Numbered from the stretch's first letter, positions 46,261 to 57,560 are shown. The stretch: DNA of 64,000 nt from Lepturacanthus savala (GCA_030544235.1 CM060469.1:11182017-11246016), one strand, 5' to 3'. Numbers and translations are program-made. The notes: generated by a model from the sequence alone, not told the origin.

Positions 46261-47040
46261 CAGAGTCTTTATTTAAGTCTTAGTTACATCCAATTTGCCA
46301 GAAGCTTTAATTCACCCTCAGTGGATCATTGTTGGGCATACATCTGCGAATCTGGTGGTATTATCTACCATTTGCTAACTTTAATACCTTGCTGGGATTG
46401 CTCTGCATTAGGGCTTATTCTATGTCTGACTTGAAGATTTGGAGTTCTTTTTATGTACAATTCATTACTTTAATATGAAAGACTCATTGGGGTCATCCTG
46501 GAATGAATGTAGCCATCAGTTTACATTCTTAGTCATCATTAGATGAATAAATATCAATGAGATTACCTCATAAGCCTTGGGAAGTTTGCCACCCCCCCCC
46601 CACTCCGAGCGACCCTGCCACATCTTCTCAGACATGGAGGGAGTATTAAAGGGCTATTTCAGTTAGCATGTAAAATCCCAGCTGTGAAATAACCTCCATT
46701 TTTTTTTATTATTATCCAAGATCTTTTTCATGTTGCAAGAGACCAAGGCGGCGCTTTTCTCGTCGGGAGCAAAACACGGTTTTGATAATCGTAAAGAGGA
46801 AGGCCAACAGACAGACCGCTTTCAATGACCTTAAATACCTTATCTGCACCTTTGAAGCCAGGGCGGGGTGATTGGCAGGTCAATTTGTGATAGTATCGGT
46901 CAATGTACTTGGCACTCTTAATGCTCTTTGCGCCAGATAAGTCTGCTTAATATGAAAACTGTCATAATTCATCCGCCTTTTCAGCAATATACATTTTCTC
47001 GCGGAATCATCAATCCGGTCACCTGTCAGGAGAGACGTGT
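46261..47040. promoter_or_regulatory. Strong candidate conserved enhancer block
   Basis: Long repeat-free stretch (broken only by a short poly-C at 46592-46600) with CTCTGCATTAGGGC, AATTCATTACTTTAATATG, TCATCATTAGATGAATAAAT, opposing GATA sites (CTTATCT 46839-46845; AGATAAG 46935-46941), GGCAGGTCAATTTG and CATAATTCATCCGCC. It ends at the first copy of a 15-bp repeated motif. Confidence 0.5.
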
Positions 47041-47251
47041 CAGGATTCCCATTCCGCCGTCCGCCCTTCTGTGATTTCACTTTATGGAGATTATCCCGCA
47101 CTATGAAGCAGTTCGGATTATTCCTCTGGTATGTTGAATCAAAGTTAGTTTTTCCCCTCCCTGAACACTGCGTGGAACGGAGATATGGAGCGCGAGGCGA
47201 GGCGCCTGTGGATGTTTTCAGCGTGTCCGCTCTTTGTCCGGTCACCTGTCA
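47014..47251 (+). repeat. Exact 15-bp motif repeated 223 bp apart
   Basis: TCCGGTCACCTGTCA occurs at 47014-47028 and again at 47237-47251 in the same orientation. Each copy combines CACCTG (SNAIL/ZEB-type E-box) with TGTCA (MEIS/TALE-type half-site). Confidence 0.85.
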
Positions 47252-47700
47252 AACCCGTCAGGGTCCCGTCCCCTTCTCAGCCGGCAGTTTCCTGTGTAAA
47301 TTAACAGACTCAGTGGTGAACTGGATTCCAATTTTGAAGCAAAGTAGAGTGTGCAAATTAGCCATGTTTTTTAATTAAGCCCCGTGCGCAGTGCGAAGAC
47401 GGAGGGCCATTGTTCCGGACGGGGCAGGTGCAAATTTATTCTCCGGGGAAACACTACGATGTCCGTCGTCCAGCCGAGTCCCATCCCGGCCTAATCAGTC
47501 CCCAGCTTGAAAAGTGTCCACATTTTGGCACCCTCTCGCTGGGAGACACTGCTGTGAATGGTCAGAAATTATTCATTATTTAAGGGCCTCATTTGTAACA
47601 TTTCCATTAAAAGTTGCCACCACGCAGACAGGCTCAACATTTGATTTCTGATAATTATAGCTGTCTGTTCGGTGCTTCTGTTTCTCGGCGGAGGCCCCAG
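47252..47700. promoter_or_regulatory. Candidate regulatory island
   Basis: GTGCAAATTAGCC, AAATTATTCATTATTTAAGGG, GGCCTAATCAGTCCCC and TTCTGATAATTATAGC in non-repetitive DNA. Confidence 0.45.
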
Positions 47701-48642
47701 CGGTGTGTGGCATCTTTTTTAAGAGTCGTTTTCTTTTCCCCTGTCACTGTCTGTCAGTTCCCCGCCTGGGTCCACGTTGTCCTAGGATGCTGCCATATGC
47801 GGTATGTTAGGTGTTGTGCGCCTATTTTTCAGTTTTCCTGCTATAAATGACAATAAATATGGACTATCTCTATAACCATAAAGGTTATTGGACTTAAACC
47901 TGGTGTCAAAAGAAATCTACACCATGTGAGGTGACTACAGAAGTGTCAGAATCCATTTATGTTGCTGTAACAGAGCAGATACAGTTAGAATATTGCAAAA
48001 ACCAAACTGACCCAAATCAGAAAAAAAAACCTTGAAATAAGCTAAATTATCGATCAACGATTAGTAAGATGAGAGTTCAAAGATCAATTATTTGTCCGTA
48101 AAATCATAGAAATCACAATAAGGATCATTACGGATGAAATAATAATTAAATAATCGCACAAATGGCTCAAATCTAATTATATTAAGCATGTTTTGATGGT
48201 GTGAATATTGATGACATCTATTGATACAGTAATAAAATAGGTTTCCTCATGTGATAATAAAATAAAAGCCAATGCTGCCCCCACGTCAGTGGGTTTTTGG
48301 ATTTGAACAGGTTAATGGTGAATTTATGACTGTGTCTTTCCATTATTCACAGTATAAACACAATTATGATGGTTTAGGTTTAAGATGATTTGAGTCAAGA
48401 AAAGATAAAAAATGAGCACTGAAATTCAAACAGCCCATTCCTAGAGTGGGTGGGCTCTGAAATATGAGAAGGGCAAGATTCTTTTTCAGGTGACAAGGAC
48501 GATTGCGTCTCCTCTTTTGGTTGTACACATTCCTCTGTGGGGGCTTGAATCAGACGGAGACTCGCCACAGATAATGAGCTGTCTTTAATCACGGGAGACA
48601 GTACTTTGAGATGCTTTGCATCGTATTTGCAGCGAGGAGAAA
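47701..48642. other. AT-rich non-coding sequence
   Basis: Nothing recognised. Short words such as ATAATAATTAAATAATCGC are consistent with AT-rich background. Confidence 0.5.
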
Positions 48643-48669
48643 GGGGGGGTGGGGGTGGGGGGGTGGGGG
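48643..48669 (+). repeat. Canonical G-quadruplex motif
   Basis: Four G tracts (7, 5, 7, 5) separated by single T loops. This is the geometry of a very stable parallel quadruplex. Confidence 0.8.
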
Positions 48670-49430
48670 CGGCTCTAATTGCCGTACCACGGAAAATCAC
48701 ACGGCTTCCTGTCCGTCGGAACTGATGCTGAGTCCTAACCAGCCTTGACAGGAAGTGACAACAAAGACAGCCTCTGTTCTGAAATCGCAACAACACGCCA
48801 CAGAGTAAAAGACAACAAAACTGAAGACACGTATGATTGGAGGATTTAAAATTAATTAATTCCCTTCTATTTTTTCGAATGGAGGCTCACTGATTCGAGC
48901 CTCTCTTTTTTTTCTTTTATTTTAAATGCACCATAGATAACCGCGCATGCCGATAAAACACAATGCATTGGTTACAGCTGACAGTGTTTTCCATATATTT
49001 CCTTGAAGTTTTATAAACGCGTGTCTTGACAGCGATTGTGCGAGCGTTTTCAATGCGCATCAGCTCCCGACTGACAGAATTAAGATGAACCGGCATTACA
49101 TCAAAAATAGAAATGCATCAGAATGCGGACTGAAGTTTACTTTGAGTCGCACCGAGCTCTGACTGAAATTGACAGAACAGGAGTCTTGTCAAAAAGAAGA
49201 AGAAGAAAAAAAAAAACATTGGAAAGAAGTAGGCAGCGAGTAGAAGGATGGATGGCACGGATACAAAGCACACATCCTGTACTCCCTCACTGTCTCCAGC
49301 ACTAATTGCAAACGACACCTTGAGATGTCTTAAAAAATGAAACATGACTGCTATCACTCCTGCGTGGTTTGTAAACTCAGTCGGTTCAAGGGGAAATCCA
49401 AATTTTCACCAGGCCGCGCTGATATACACG
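48670..49430. other. Non-coding sequence
   Basis: The frames on both strands near 49120-49357 cross an A-rich run and are shadows. AAATTAATTAATTCCC near 48849 is a lone homeodomain cluster. Confidence 0.45.
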
Positions 49431-49980
49431 TTTGTGTGATAAAATAATCTCGATGGCAGAATCCACCTAGCTTCCTCGCCGCCGTGTACATTCCATTATA
49501 CTAAAATAGCTGCCCAAGATAAGTCCTCCAATCCCTCCACTATTTCATCCTTGTCCATATCCATAAGCAGCAAAAAAAAAAAGAAAAAAGATTTGTCCCA
49601 TAACCCTGTGTGATCATTTGCATCTAAAACGATATTCGACATTTGTTATTCCATCAATCAATACCATCTTTTCCCATTCTCCGTGTGCATAATCTCGGCG
49701 CCTGCATGCAAAACGCTTAACAATAACATGTATGTTATACAAGAAGCCATATATCATCCCTGGACGCATTTACATCCTGTTAACAATTTCTCAGGGCAGA
49801 TTAGAGGGCGCTGAGACAGCAGCCCCAGATCCCATGAGAGGTGGGCTTTGGGAGCTGATAAGGCCAGCCATAGGAAGGCAGGATTAATACATATGACCAG
49901 GACACATGGCCCTCTGATTATTCCGGCAGAAAAACGGCCCCTATCCCATCGGCCCCGGCGTGATTAAATACAGCCTGAGT
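49431..49980. promoter_or_regulatory. Strong candidate conserved enhancer island
   Basis: ATAAAATAATCTCGATGGC, CATTCCATTATAC, an octamer (49616-49623, minus), TCCATCAATCAATACC, GCAGATTAGAGGGCGCTG, GCAGGATTAATACATATG and CTGATTATTCCGGC. AGAGGGCGCT resembles the right half of a CTCF core. Confidence 0.5.
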
Positions 49981-50560
49981 GCAGGACGGGGGAAGACGGA
50001 AAAAAAAAAAAAAAGGGGATGGGGAGATAACCGATTTTATTTATGCAAGCCGGTTAGCCGGGCAGATCACGTCTGAGGATTGTTCACGCTACAGGGGCGA
50101 GGGATCGCACCGGGGGAGCTCACCCCTGATCACACGCGGGGGTTTGCTTTTAGCTGTCACTTCTCGCCACCTTGCTGTCTTCCTTCTGCAGAGCACGGAT
50201 CAAGCGCTCCCCCGAAACAGTTCCTGTCGAGGACGCCCCAGAGCGCGATCGCGTCGCGCCGCCGGACGCTCATTTGATAAAAGTTTCCATATTCAAAACA
50301 CGCCTCGTTATCCCAGGAAACAAAAACGCGCAATTCAAACGGCCAAATGACCTCATCTCACGTGACCTCTCGGTTCACAGGAACTCTTCTCTTTACTGTA
50401 TACGCGTGCGACACCCGGATTGGGAAATCCGACTGCTCAAGGAAGAACTTCATCGAATTTCATCAGTAATCGTAGTTCGCATTAGATTCCGTACACAAGA
50501 CTTTGTAGGAGCGAAGATTACCTAATTAACTTCTTCAAAAAACATGTACTCATTACAGCT
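49981..50560. other. Non-coding sequence adjoining the next island
   Basis: It starts with a poly-A run (50000-50014). Three plus-strand frames (49979-50350, 50080-50277, 50172-50525) overlap in different phases with no domain, so none is annotated. The stretch 50240-50520 is CpG-containing and complex, possibly part of the neighbouring regulatory block. Confidence 0.4.
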
Positions 50561-51360
50561 CGAACTCCTTTTGATAGTTAGACGGCGCTTAATTAATTAA
50601 TTGTGTTAATGACCCATTAATGGCGGTGCACAAGGAATTCTAATGAGCCGCCGTAATTAAATATTATCTCACTGTTTAATCAATGCGTTTAATTATTCAC
50701 ATTATATTTTCGGCGGAATCAATTTGGTCCCGGGTCGCGGGAGCAAAATGCTGATTGTGTGCTCCCTCGCCTGATTCATGGCTGAATTGGCCATTCAGTT
50801 CAAAATTCTCTTTTAATCATGGGGACTCTGAGCCATTTGGCCGAGATCCATAGGTTTTGGTGGGAGAGAGTAATTCTGATCAATTTGATATCAATTTTAA
50901 TTGACCCCGGGTCACGTTTTACATCTGTTTCAGAGACATGTTTTAATTAGAAAGATGATGTTGCAATTATATCGCCGTGGCCGCAGTGTGTTCCTAGCCA
51001 TTAGGGAAGATAGATGGTGGGATTCCATATATTTTCGCATATTAATGGTCCATCTACCTGTAATTTCCCCCATTGTGTGGCATGCAATGTTATGACAGCC
51101 TGATATATGACTTTTTGTATTTCTCGCCAACGCGGTCGGACTCGGCGCCGTAAAATCTTTATGCTCCTTTCGCTGACAAGCCGAGGACAAATTGCGCGTC
51201 TTCCGCCAGACACATCTGCGCGCATATGCACAATGTGTAATTTAAAGGCCCGAAACGCACATCTGCGAAACGGTAATGCGTTTCTCTCTAGGACGCCGTC
51301 CGCAGTCGTGTCATCGCCAAGATTCTCCCTGCATCTTTTTAATCCAGATATCCGCATATC
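50561..51360. promoter_or_regulatory. Most convincing candidate conserved enhancer block
   Basis: About 800 bp with no repeats and a near-continuous array of homeodomain words: TTAATTAATTAATT (50589-50602), ACCCATTAATGGCGG, GCCGTAATTAAATATTATC, GCGTTTAATTATTCAC, palindrome TTGATATCAA (50885-50894), TTTTAATTAGAAAG, GCATATTAATGGTCC and CACATTAT. GC and CpG are maintained among the AT cores. Overlapping frames on both strands (50901-51456) are shadows. Immediately downstream lies the candidate exon. Confidence 0.6.
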
Positions 51361-51429
51361 AGCGGGTCCGTGAACCTCCGCTCTCCTTCCCCTCCTCCTC
51401 CTCCTCCTCCTTCCCCCGCGCTTCTCCAG

Positions 51430-51763
51430 AACAAACTGGAAGACCTCAGTCATCATCCTCGTTTTAGCTCAAATTCGGCGGGATCAAAGGTGGCCAGCTG
51501 GGCGGGGGCGGGGAGCAGATGGTTGCATGCTCAGGGGGGACCGGGCGAAGGCCCTTCAGGTTTTAACACCTCCTCTCCCCTGGGTGCCCCGGTTGGGGGT
51601 GGGGTGGGGGATCCGGCTCGGGGAAACCTACCTGAGCTCAGTGGCATGACCAGCAGGCTTCCTCTGCACCACCCCCTGCTTCGCTCACATATGGCGCCAG
51701 CCGTGGGGGCTCTGAGCCGGGGTTCTGACCTGAAGAAAATAAACTGTGGAAGGGCAGGGGAAG
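51430..51763 (+). other. Candidate spliced exon of unknown gene or non-coding RNA
   Basis: A pyrimidine tract of about 40 bp rich in CTC repeats ends in CTTCTCCAG (AG at 51428-51429), a strong 3' splice site. The following 334 bp stay open in one frame and end at GGGGAAG|GTAAGC (51764), a strong 5' splice site. The translation begins NKLEDLSHHPRFSSNSAG and goes on Gly/Pro/Ser-rich, with no domain I recognise. The phase would shift by one base across the exon. The polypyrimidine tract is also a simple repeat, so the acceptor could be accidental. It could be a coding, 5'-untranslated or lncRNA exon. It abuts the strongest candidate enhancer in the window. Confidence 0.3.
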
Positions 51764-52947
51764 GTAAGCCTCATTCATTAGGATGAGTGCACCAGAATTA
51801 ATCCATTCATTAACAAACCAAGAATGAACTTTGGGTTCAAGGAGCACCGCGGGTTAGTCTTTGATATGTAGTACCCGAAAAGTTTAAAATACTTCCATAA
51901 AACTCTGAATTAAAAAAAAAATAAAAAATCGATGAAAAATAAGAAAAGCGATTAAATGCGTGATTCCGGATTTGTGTAGTTTTTACCTCTTTACCCCTGG
52001 TATCCCGCTGCTGTGCAGCTTGTATGCACCAGGCGATGGCTGGTTACAGAGACTGCAGGTGCTCGGGTCAGATTAATCCCTCGCCAAATCAGCTCCGCCT
52101 CAGCAATCTCAAAGTTCCTGGAAAGAAGCCTGCTGGGAACGTGAAGTGGTACTTGCGGTCTGGGATTATGACTTTCAGACTTGTCGGCCTCGAGGGGCAC
52201 AAACGTAGCCTCTCGAATCGAATTTACAGAGGGAGTAAGTTCTGCGGAGTTTTTGTTCTTTTTTTTTTTTTTTTTTTTGGATTCATCCGCGGACCAATGT
52301 TTTTTTGGGGACAACAATTTTTTTTTCCATAAATCCATCTTAAGTAGTCACATTCTCCCTGTGGCTAATAGGATCATGATGGGAATAATCTTTACAAATC
52401 TGACAGAAAAAGAAAAAAAAAAAAAGAATGTCCTGGCCTTCAACTTTCTTCCTCTCGGTAAATGAACAATTTCAAGAGTCTTTCCTGTGGGACGGGACGG
52501 GGGTGGGGGGGGGGGGACTTACATTGGCAAGGAGACAAAAAAGTTAGAGAAAAACAACAGAACTTTCTCAGGAGAGAGTTCAGTACTATTACTGAATCTA
52601 TAAAGGTTATTCCGTATATCTTTATTGCAGCTGCAATCGTAAACAGCAAGTATGTAACTTTAGTGCAATTCATTAAATAAGGCATATATAAGACACGGAC
52701 ATATACTTCACTACATCACAGAATACTTTCGCCTTTCCTGACTTTTTGTAGACTATGAATGCTGATATGTTTTTCATAGATTTACAGAAAAATGTGTCTT
52801 AGGTGACCTGGCTGTCCAGTAAAAACTGTACTTTTGAAAATAGAAGCAGCATCGCATTGAAATAGTGGATTGAAATTGAAATGGTGGCCAATAAGACATT
52901 TACTCCCCATTCTCACCTTGTCACTCACAGCTGATTCTACATAGCCT

Positions 52948-52948
<1 letters not shown>
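51764..52948. other. Non-coding sequence with poly-T
   Basis: Poly-T at 52259-52278, A-rich run at 52412-52425 and a G-quadruplex-capable tract at 52498-52516. The frames on both strands are overlapping artefacts. Confidence 0.5.

Positions 52949-53022
<74 letters not shown>
52949..53022 (+). repeat. (AC)37 microsatellite
   Basis: About 74 bp of uninterrupted AC, among the longest simple repeats in the window. Confidence 0.97.
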
Positions 53023-53027
<5 letters not shown>

Positions 53028-53740
53028 ATATGACCAAGCAAACCTCTTATTGTCATATCAAACTCTTGACAGCCTCCCCTGTATTTACCCACCTGCTCAA
53101 ACATACAAACATGTATCATTTTTAGCCTTCACGATTTCAAACAACAGAGAGAAATCTGCCATTTATTGTTGAAGTTTATGACCATCCCCCACCCCGTACA
53201 GGTCTTAAAGCAGACTGGAACAACATTGCATGTTTTCTATATTTTTTTTTTCTGTAAACATATTAAAATAATTGAAATTCAATCATACTAGCACTCGAGC
53301 AAAAAACGACAAACACTGTCCGATTCCAGCTTCCCAAATGTGTTTTTCTTTAATTTATATCATTCTAAAATGTGTATGTTTGGGGTTTGGATTCCTGACA
53401 TCTCTTTGGGTTCTAGGAAAATATTTACTATATCATGACTATTTCTATATTATGAAATGGACTAATCTAGAAAGTAACAATACATATGTATAAGGCTGCA
53501 ACTAATTGGTTGGCTTATTAATTCATCTGTTTATTCTTTTATTTAATAATTGATTCAGAAAATGACTATATAATGTCAGAAAATTGTATAAATGTCAAAC
53601 CTCATATAAAACCTCAAGATATTCAGTTTATTTTCACTCAGGACTACAAATATTCACATTATAGAAGCAGGAACAAGATAATTTGAGGGGGAAAAAAAAG
53701 TCTCCCAACTATTAATAGAATATCAAAATAGTTGGCGTTT
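53023..53740. other. AT-rich non-coding sequence
   Basis: Nothing recognised. The plus frame 53272-53493 has no domain. Confidence 0.5.
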
Positions 53741-54000
53741 CATTTCGTGTCGATTGACTAATTGATTAATCAACCCGGTCTTTGCGGCTCTTAATCTGCC
53801 GGCGCTGATCCTGCTGGCATTCACCGTGTCCGACTGAAGACGGCGAAGGTGTCATTGTCTCGTAACTGGGATCCACAACTTACAACAAAGAGCCTCATGC
53901 TGCTGGGCCCGTTGCATTCTGGGACAAAAGGTGCCATCCCGGACCCATCTATCTTACAGAATCACAATGAAAGCGAGGGGTTGATTTAGCTGGCATGTGT
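53741..54000. promoter_or_regulatory. Candidate regulatory island
   Basis: GATTGACTAATTGATTAATC (53752-53771) is a dense homeodomain/TALE cluster, followed by CTTAATCTGCCGGCGCTGATCC and CTTACAACAAAGAGCC (SOX-like). Confidence 0.45.
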
Positions 54001-54480
54001 GTTTCTCTCTGTGCCTTTTGTTGTTGTGTGTGTGCGTGTGTGTCGGCACACGTGTCTATATCTGTGAGTGACCCATTGTGGTCAGACACCTGCCCAGAGG
54101 CTCCTTGTCTGACTGATGAATCAGTGTCTTCAAGGTGTCTTTGAAGAAGTCTATTGTATGCCTTTGTTCTACAGTCTTAAGCATCCTGTCCCGAGTCTCC
54201 CTCTGCACACTAAAGAGGAAATAAATCCACTGCTGACACTGCTGCAATGAATGGCCCGGACCACCGTCCATCAACCATCTCTTCCAAACACAGAAAAAGA
54301 AGGAGAAAAGGAAAATGGATGTCGGATTAGGAAAAAAAAGAAATGTGTATACAGAATCTGACAAGACTTCCATCTCTTTCTCATCGTTGCTATGAAGGAA
54401 TAAATTAAACCGGGAGGGGGGGAGGAAAAAAAAAACTTGCCGAAAACTTTTCCCTTGTTTTTATTCCGTTTTTCTCTTCA
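54001..54480. other. Non-coding spacer
   Basis: Short TG-rich tract near 54023-54044 and an A run near 54426-54434. The minus frame 54056-54373 has no domain. Confidence 0.45.
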
Positions 54481-55680
54481 TTTGATTTCTCTCTTATTTG
54501 TGATGTCACACCTGCTATCATTCATGCGCTGCACGGTCTGTCAGGGCAGATTAGAAGCAGGGGCTTGTGCCTCGACAGCCATCGTACAGTATCAATATTG
54601 TGACGGCTGAGGAGCCGCCTGTCCTCACATCTCCTCCGAGTGCAAAGACAATTGAAAAGAGGAAGCGTCACAAACCTGACACCCGAGTCACTTCAAGGAA
54701 TCCCTTTCAAGAAGAAATAAAACCTCACCTGACAAAGCAAAGCTAGCCCGGGACAAGAGTAAATAGCATCAAACAGCGAGGGTATTTCCACTTTTAACAA
54801 AAGGAAACGCACCCGCTGGAATCAATTAAAAAATCTGGAAGGGAAATTGCTTATGTTCTTAAAAAAAAAAAAAAAAAAAAGTTGTATTCTGCTAAAGGGA
54901 ATTGTGATTAAGCTGCCTGAGATTTTTCATGAAAAAAAAAAAGAGAGAGAGAGAGACAAAAGGAATTTTGCTTGGCTCCAAAAGGTCCTCGGTGAAAAGT
55001 GGAGGTGAGTTCAATGGCGAGCACTGTCTCATTAGTAAAATAAAAAGCATTTTCTGTAGGGGCTAATGCATGCGAGTACATTTTTCAAATCCGGTAACAT
55101 TAGGCAGTCGCATTGGATTTTTCTCGCATGTCGTCTGCCACTGCGATTTTTCATAACTTGACCAAATGTAATAATTTCCTCTAATACAGTACTACTCATT
55201 AACCCCAATTACTCTTCCAGGAGGCTATCAAAATTGCTCTTTTTTTTTCCCTCCAGTGTTCTCATAACTCCAGCTGGTTTCCTCATCAAGCACTTTAATC
55301 TGGGAGACTTGGACTGGGATGTAAGCCAAATGAAAAAATGTAACATGAGGTTAATCACCCTGAATACATTTACCGAGTAATGTAATTTGTCCATATTCTG
55401 CCTTTTTTTTCTATGTTTGTGCACACTCCCGTCCAGCTGAATGTGTCATTAAAAAGTCTGTTATTGCTTTCTTTATAGCGGGTTTTCGCATGTGACCCAG
55501 TGGAAGTTAAATTCGCTGTGGAAAATAACATAGCGCCTGTTGTTTGTTTTCGCTCTCGGAATGTGACCCGCTTGATTTTAACCAAGTTCCCTGCGTTTTC
55601 AACAGAAGGCATTTAATTGACGTTTAATTTAGACGCACTGTTCAGACGAAAATCACTCTGACCCAAAGTCTGCAGAGCAT
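54481..55680. promoter_or_regulatory. Candidate regulatory block interrupted by A-rich tracts
   Basis: Complex parts at 54490-54830 (GTCAGGGCAGATTAGAAGC, TATCAATATTGTGACGG) and 55000-55680 (TAGGGGCTAATGCATGCG, GAGGTTAATCACC, GTCATTAAAAAGTC, GGCATTTAATTGACG). Poly-A at 54861-54880 and GA repeats at 54942-54957 separate them. CAGGGCAGATTAGA is shared with 49793-49806. Confidence 0.45.
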
Positions 55681-55708
55681 GCAAGCAGTTTGCTCATCCT
55701 AGTTAAGA

Positions 55709-55739
<31 letters not shown>

Positions 55740-57000
55740 AGCAAGAAAGGTCCAGGAAACAAATACACACACACACACACAAGATGAAACAAATAACGAT
55801 AGAATGAGAAAATAGAAAAAAAAAATCCCAAGCAAAAAAAAAAAAAAAAAATCCCAGGGTGATTACAAGATCAGCATGCCATGGTACAATTACCATCACT
55901 TTGAATTTGAAATGGCCATTTAAAGGGCAGTAGAGCATCCTGGAAAATTAAACTGGGGCCTAATTAGCACACTCCAACCTGACAACGGAGCAGCTTTAAG
56001 GCTGGCTGAGCAGAGCAGTCAAGCAAGAGGAAGTGACTGACTGAAGGACTGAAGGACCAAGGAGGCCCTGCCGCTCCCGCTCTGAACCCATCACACACCC
56101 AACTGTGAGACACACTTATACACACACACACACACGCATGTGCAAAAGCACACATGCAAGCTCTGCATTAGAGCACGCACCATTTTCCACGCACGTGCCG
56201 AAATTATGACCTTGACTCCGAAAATTGCGTTGATGGATTTTTTTTTTTCTTTTCCGCGGCCGACGCATGGTGTAGTTTGTGAGTTACACGACAAAACGTT
56301 TCTTTACTGTACTTCTTTTTTTTTTTTTTTTGTTATTTTGTAACCGAATAGCGGTGCCCGAGCATGTCTTCCACCCCTCTCGGCTCGCTCCCAGCGGTCG
56401 GGGTCAGGCCCGTGACCCCCCCTGACCCCTCGCCGTTAAATTAACTCTGCCCCCAGTTGGGTGTTGTGCCAAATGTCAGGAGCTGCCTCTAATCCTGTCT
56501 CGCTGTCTGGTTGGCCACTCAGCACCAGACTACCTTTCCTGTCCAGAACAATCTGCCTACATAAGTGCAGCTCGGCTCTCCATCCACTCCTCCTGAATGC
56601 CTTTTTTTTTTTCCACCACTCCCAACTAAGTGTTGCAGCAGAGGAGTTTTAGTTTTGAGCTAAAAGTTTTCACCATCAAAATAAGTGAACATTGGAATTG
56701 CAAAATCCTGCCGGAGGGATGGAAAAGTGCTGAGGGGAGGTGAAACTAGATGCTGTCAAGACAGCTCTGTATGTGTGTGGTTGTGTGTGTGTGTTTCACT
56801 GCTCTCTTTCCTGAGCCCTGGGGTCTTTACTGAAGTCTGGTCAAAGAGAAGGAGACCCCCATGGCTGTATCTGTCACAGGGCACAACAGGTTGACTTCTC
56901 CCTGAACGGTTTGCACAGTGCAACCTGAGCTTTATACTTGTTACTTGGAGAAAGTTGGAGATATAGTGTGGAATAATTTAGAACCAACACAGAATCAATA
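55681..57000. other. Non-coding sequence with several simple repeats
   Basis: (TA)n at 55710-55735, (CA)n at 55766-55781, poly-A at 55837-55850, poly-T at about 56317-56331. Short frames run through these and are rejected. Confidence 0.55.
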
Positions 57001-57560
57001 AGTTTCAGAAGGAATACCACTGGTAGAATGTCATATAGGTTACTGTCGCGATGCACACTGTGCCGGATTGGCCGCGGCTTGAGCGGGAGATGATTTTCCT
57101 CCGATCAGGACGGAGCAATCCAAAACCTGTTCCAGGGACCTGCCTGACCTCCCCATACCACAGGCAGGGAGCGCTGGCATTGTCTGAAGGCACAGCTAAT
57201 TTGATTCGAGTCAAATGCGGGGCTCAATCACTGCCGATTAGCTTAGATTCAATTAGCCCAAATCGCGTTATTGTGTTTGATGACAAAGAGGTTTCTGTGT
57301 GGGAACCTCATTGTCAGATCATTGTTCTGTTGTCTCATTCAGTTCAGTCAAAGGTTGACGAAGAAAGACCAGCTGCCAATGTGGACTATAGAGGGAAACA
57401 AAGCTCCTACATTATTGTTAATGGAGGGCGTGCACCGGATACCTGGACGGAGACTTTGCTGTTACTCTGCCAAGCCTGATCGTTATTTGATGGGCTCCTT
57501 CAATAAAGATGAGCTTCTCTAATTGAAGCATAAAGTGTCTGCATTGAAAGTGACATTGAA
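57001..57560. promoter_or_regulatory. Strong candidate conserved enhancer island
   Basis: Very complex repeat-free sequence: GCTAATTTGATTCGAGTC, CGATTAGCTTAGATTCAATTAGCCC, ATCATTGTTCTGTTG and ACATTATTGTTAATGG (SOX-like), GGAAACAAAGCTCC, CTCTAATTGAAGC. Two plus-strand frames (57051-57479 and 57271-57522) are open in different phases, which argues against coding. Confidence 0.5.

Noticed and set aside
49979..50525. Three overlapping plus-strand frames
   Set aside because: Mutually inconsistent phases; the first begins in a poly-A tract. Treated as shadows next to a regulatory island.
52949..53022. Regular repeat considered as a CRISPR-like array
   Set aside because: It is a plain AC microsatellite with no spacers. 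No CRISPR array is present anywhere, and the window is eukaryotic.
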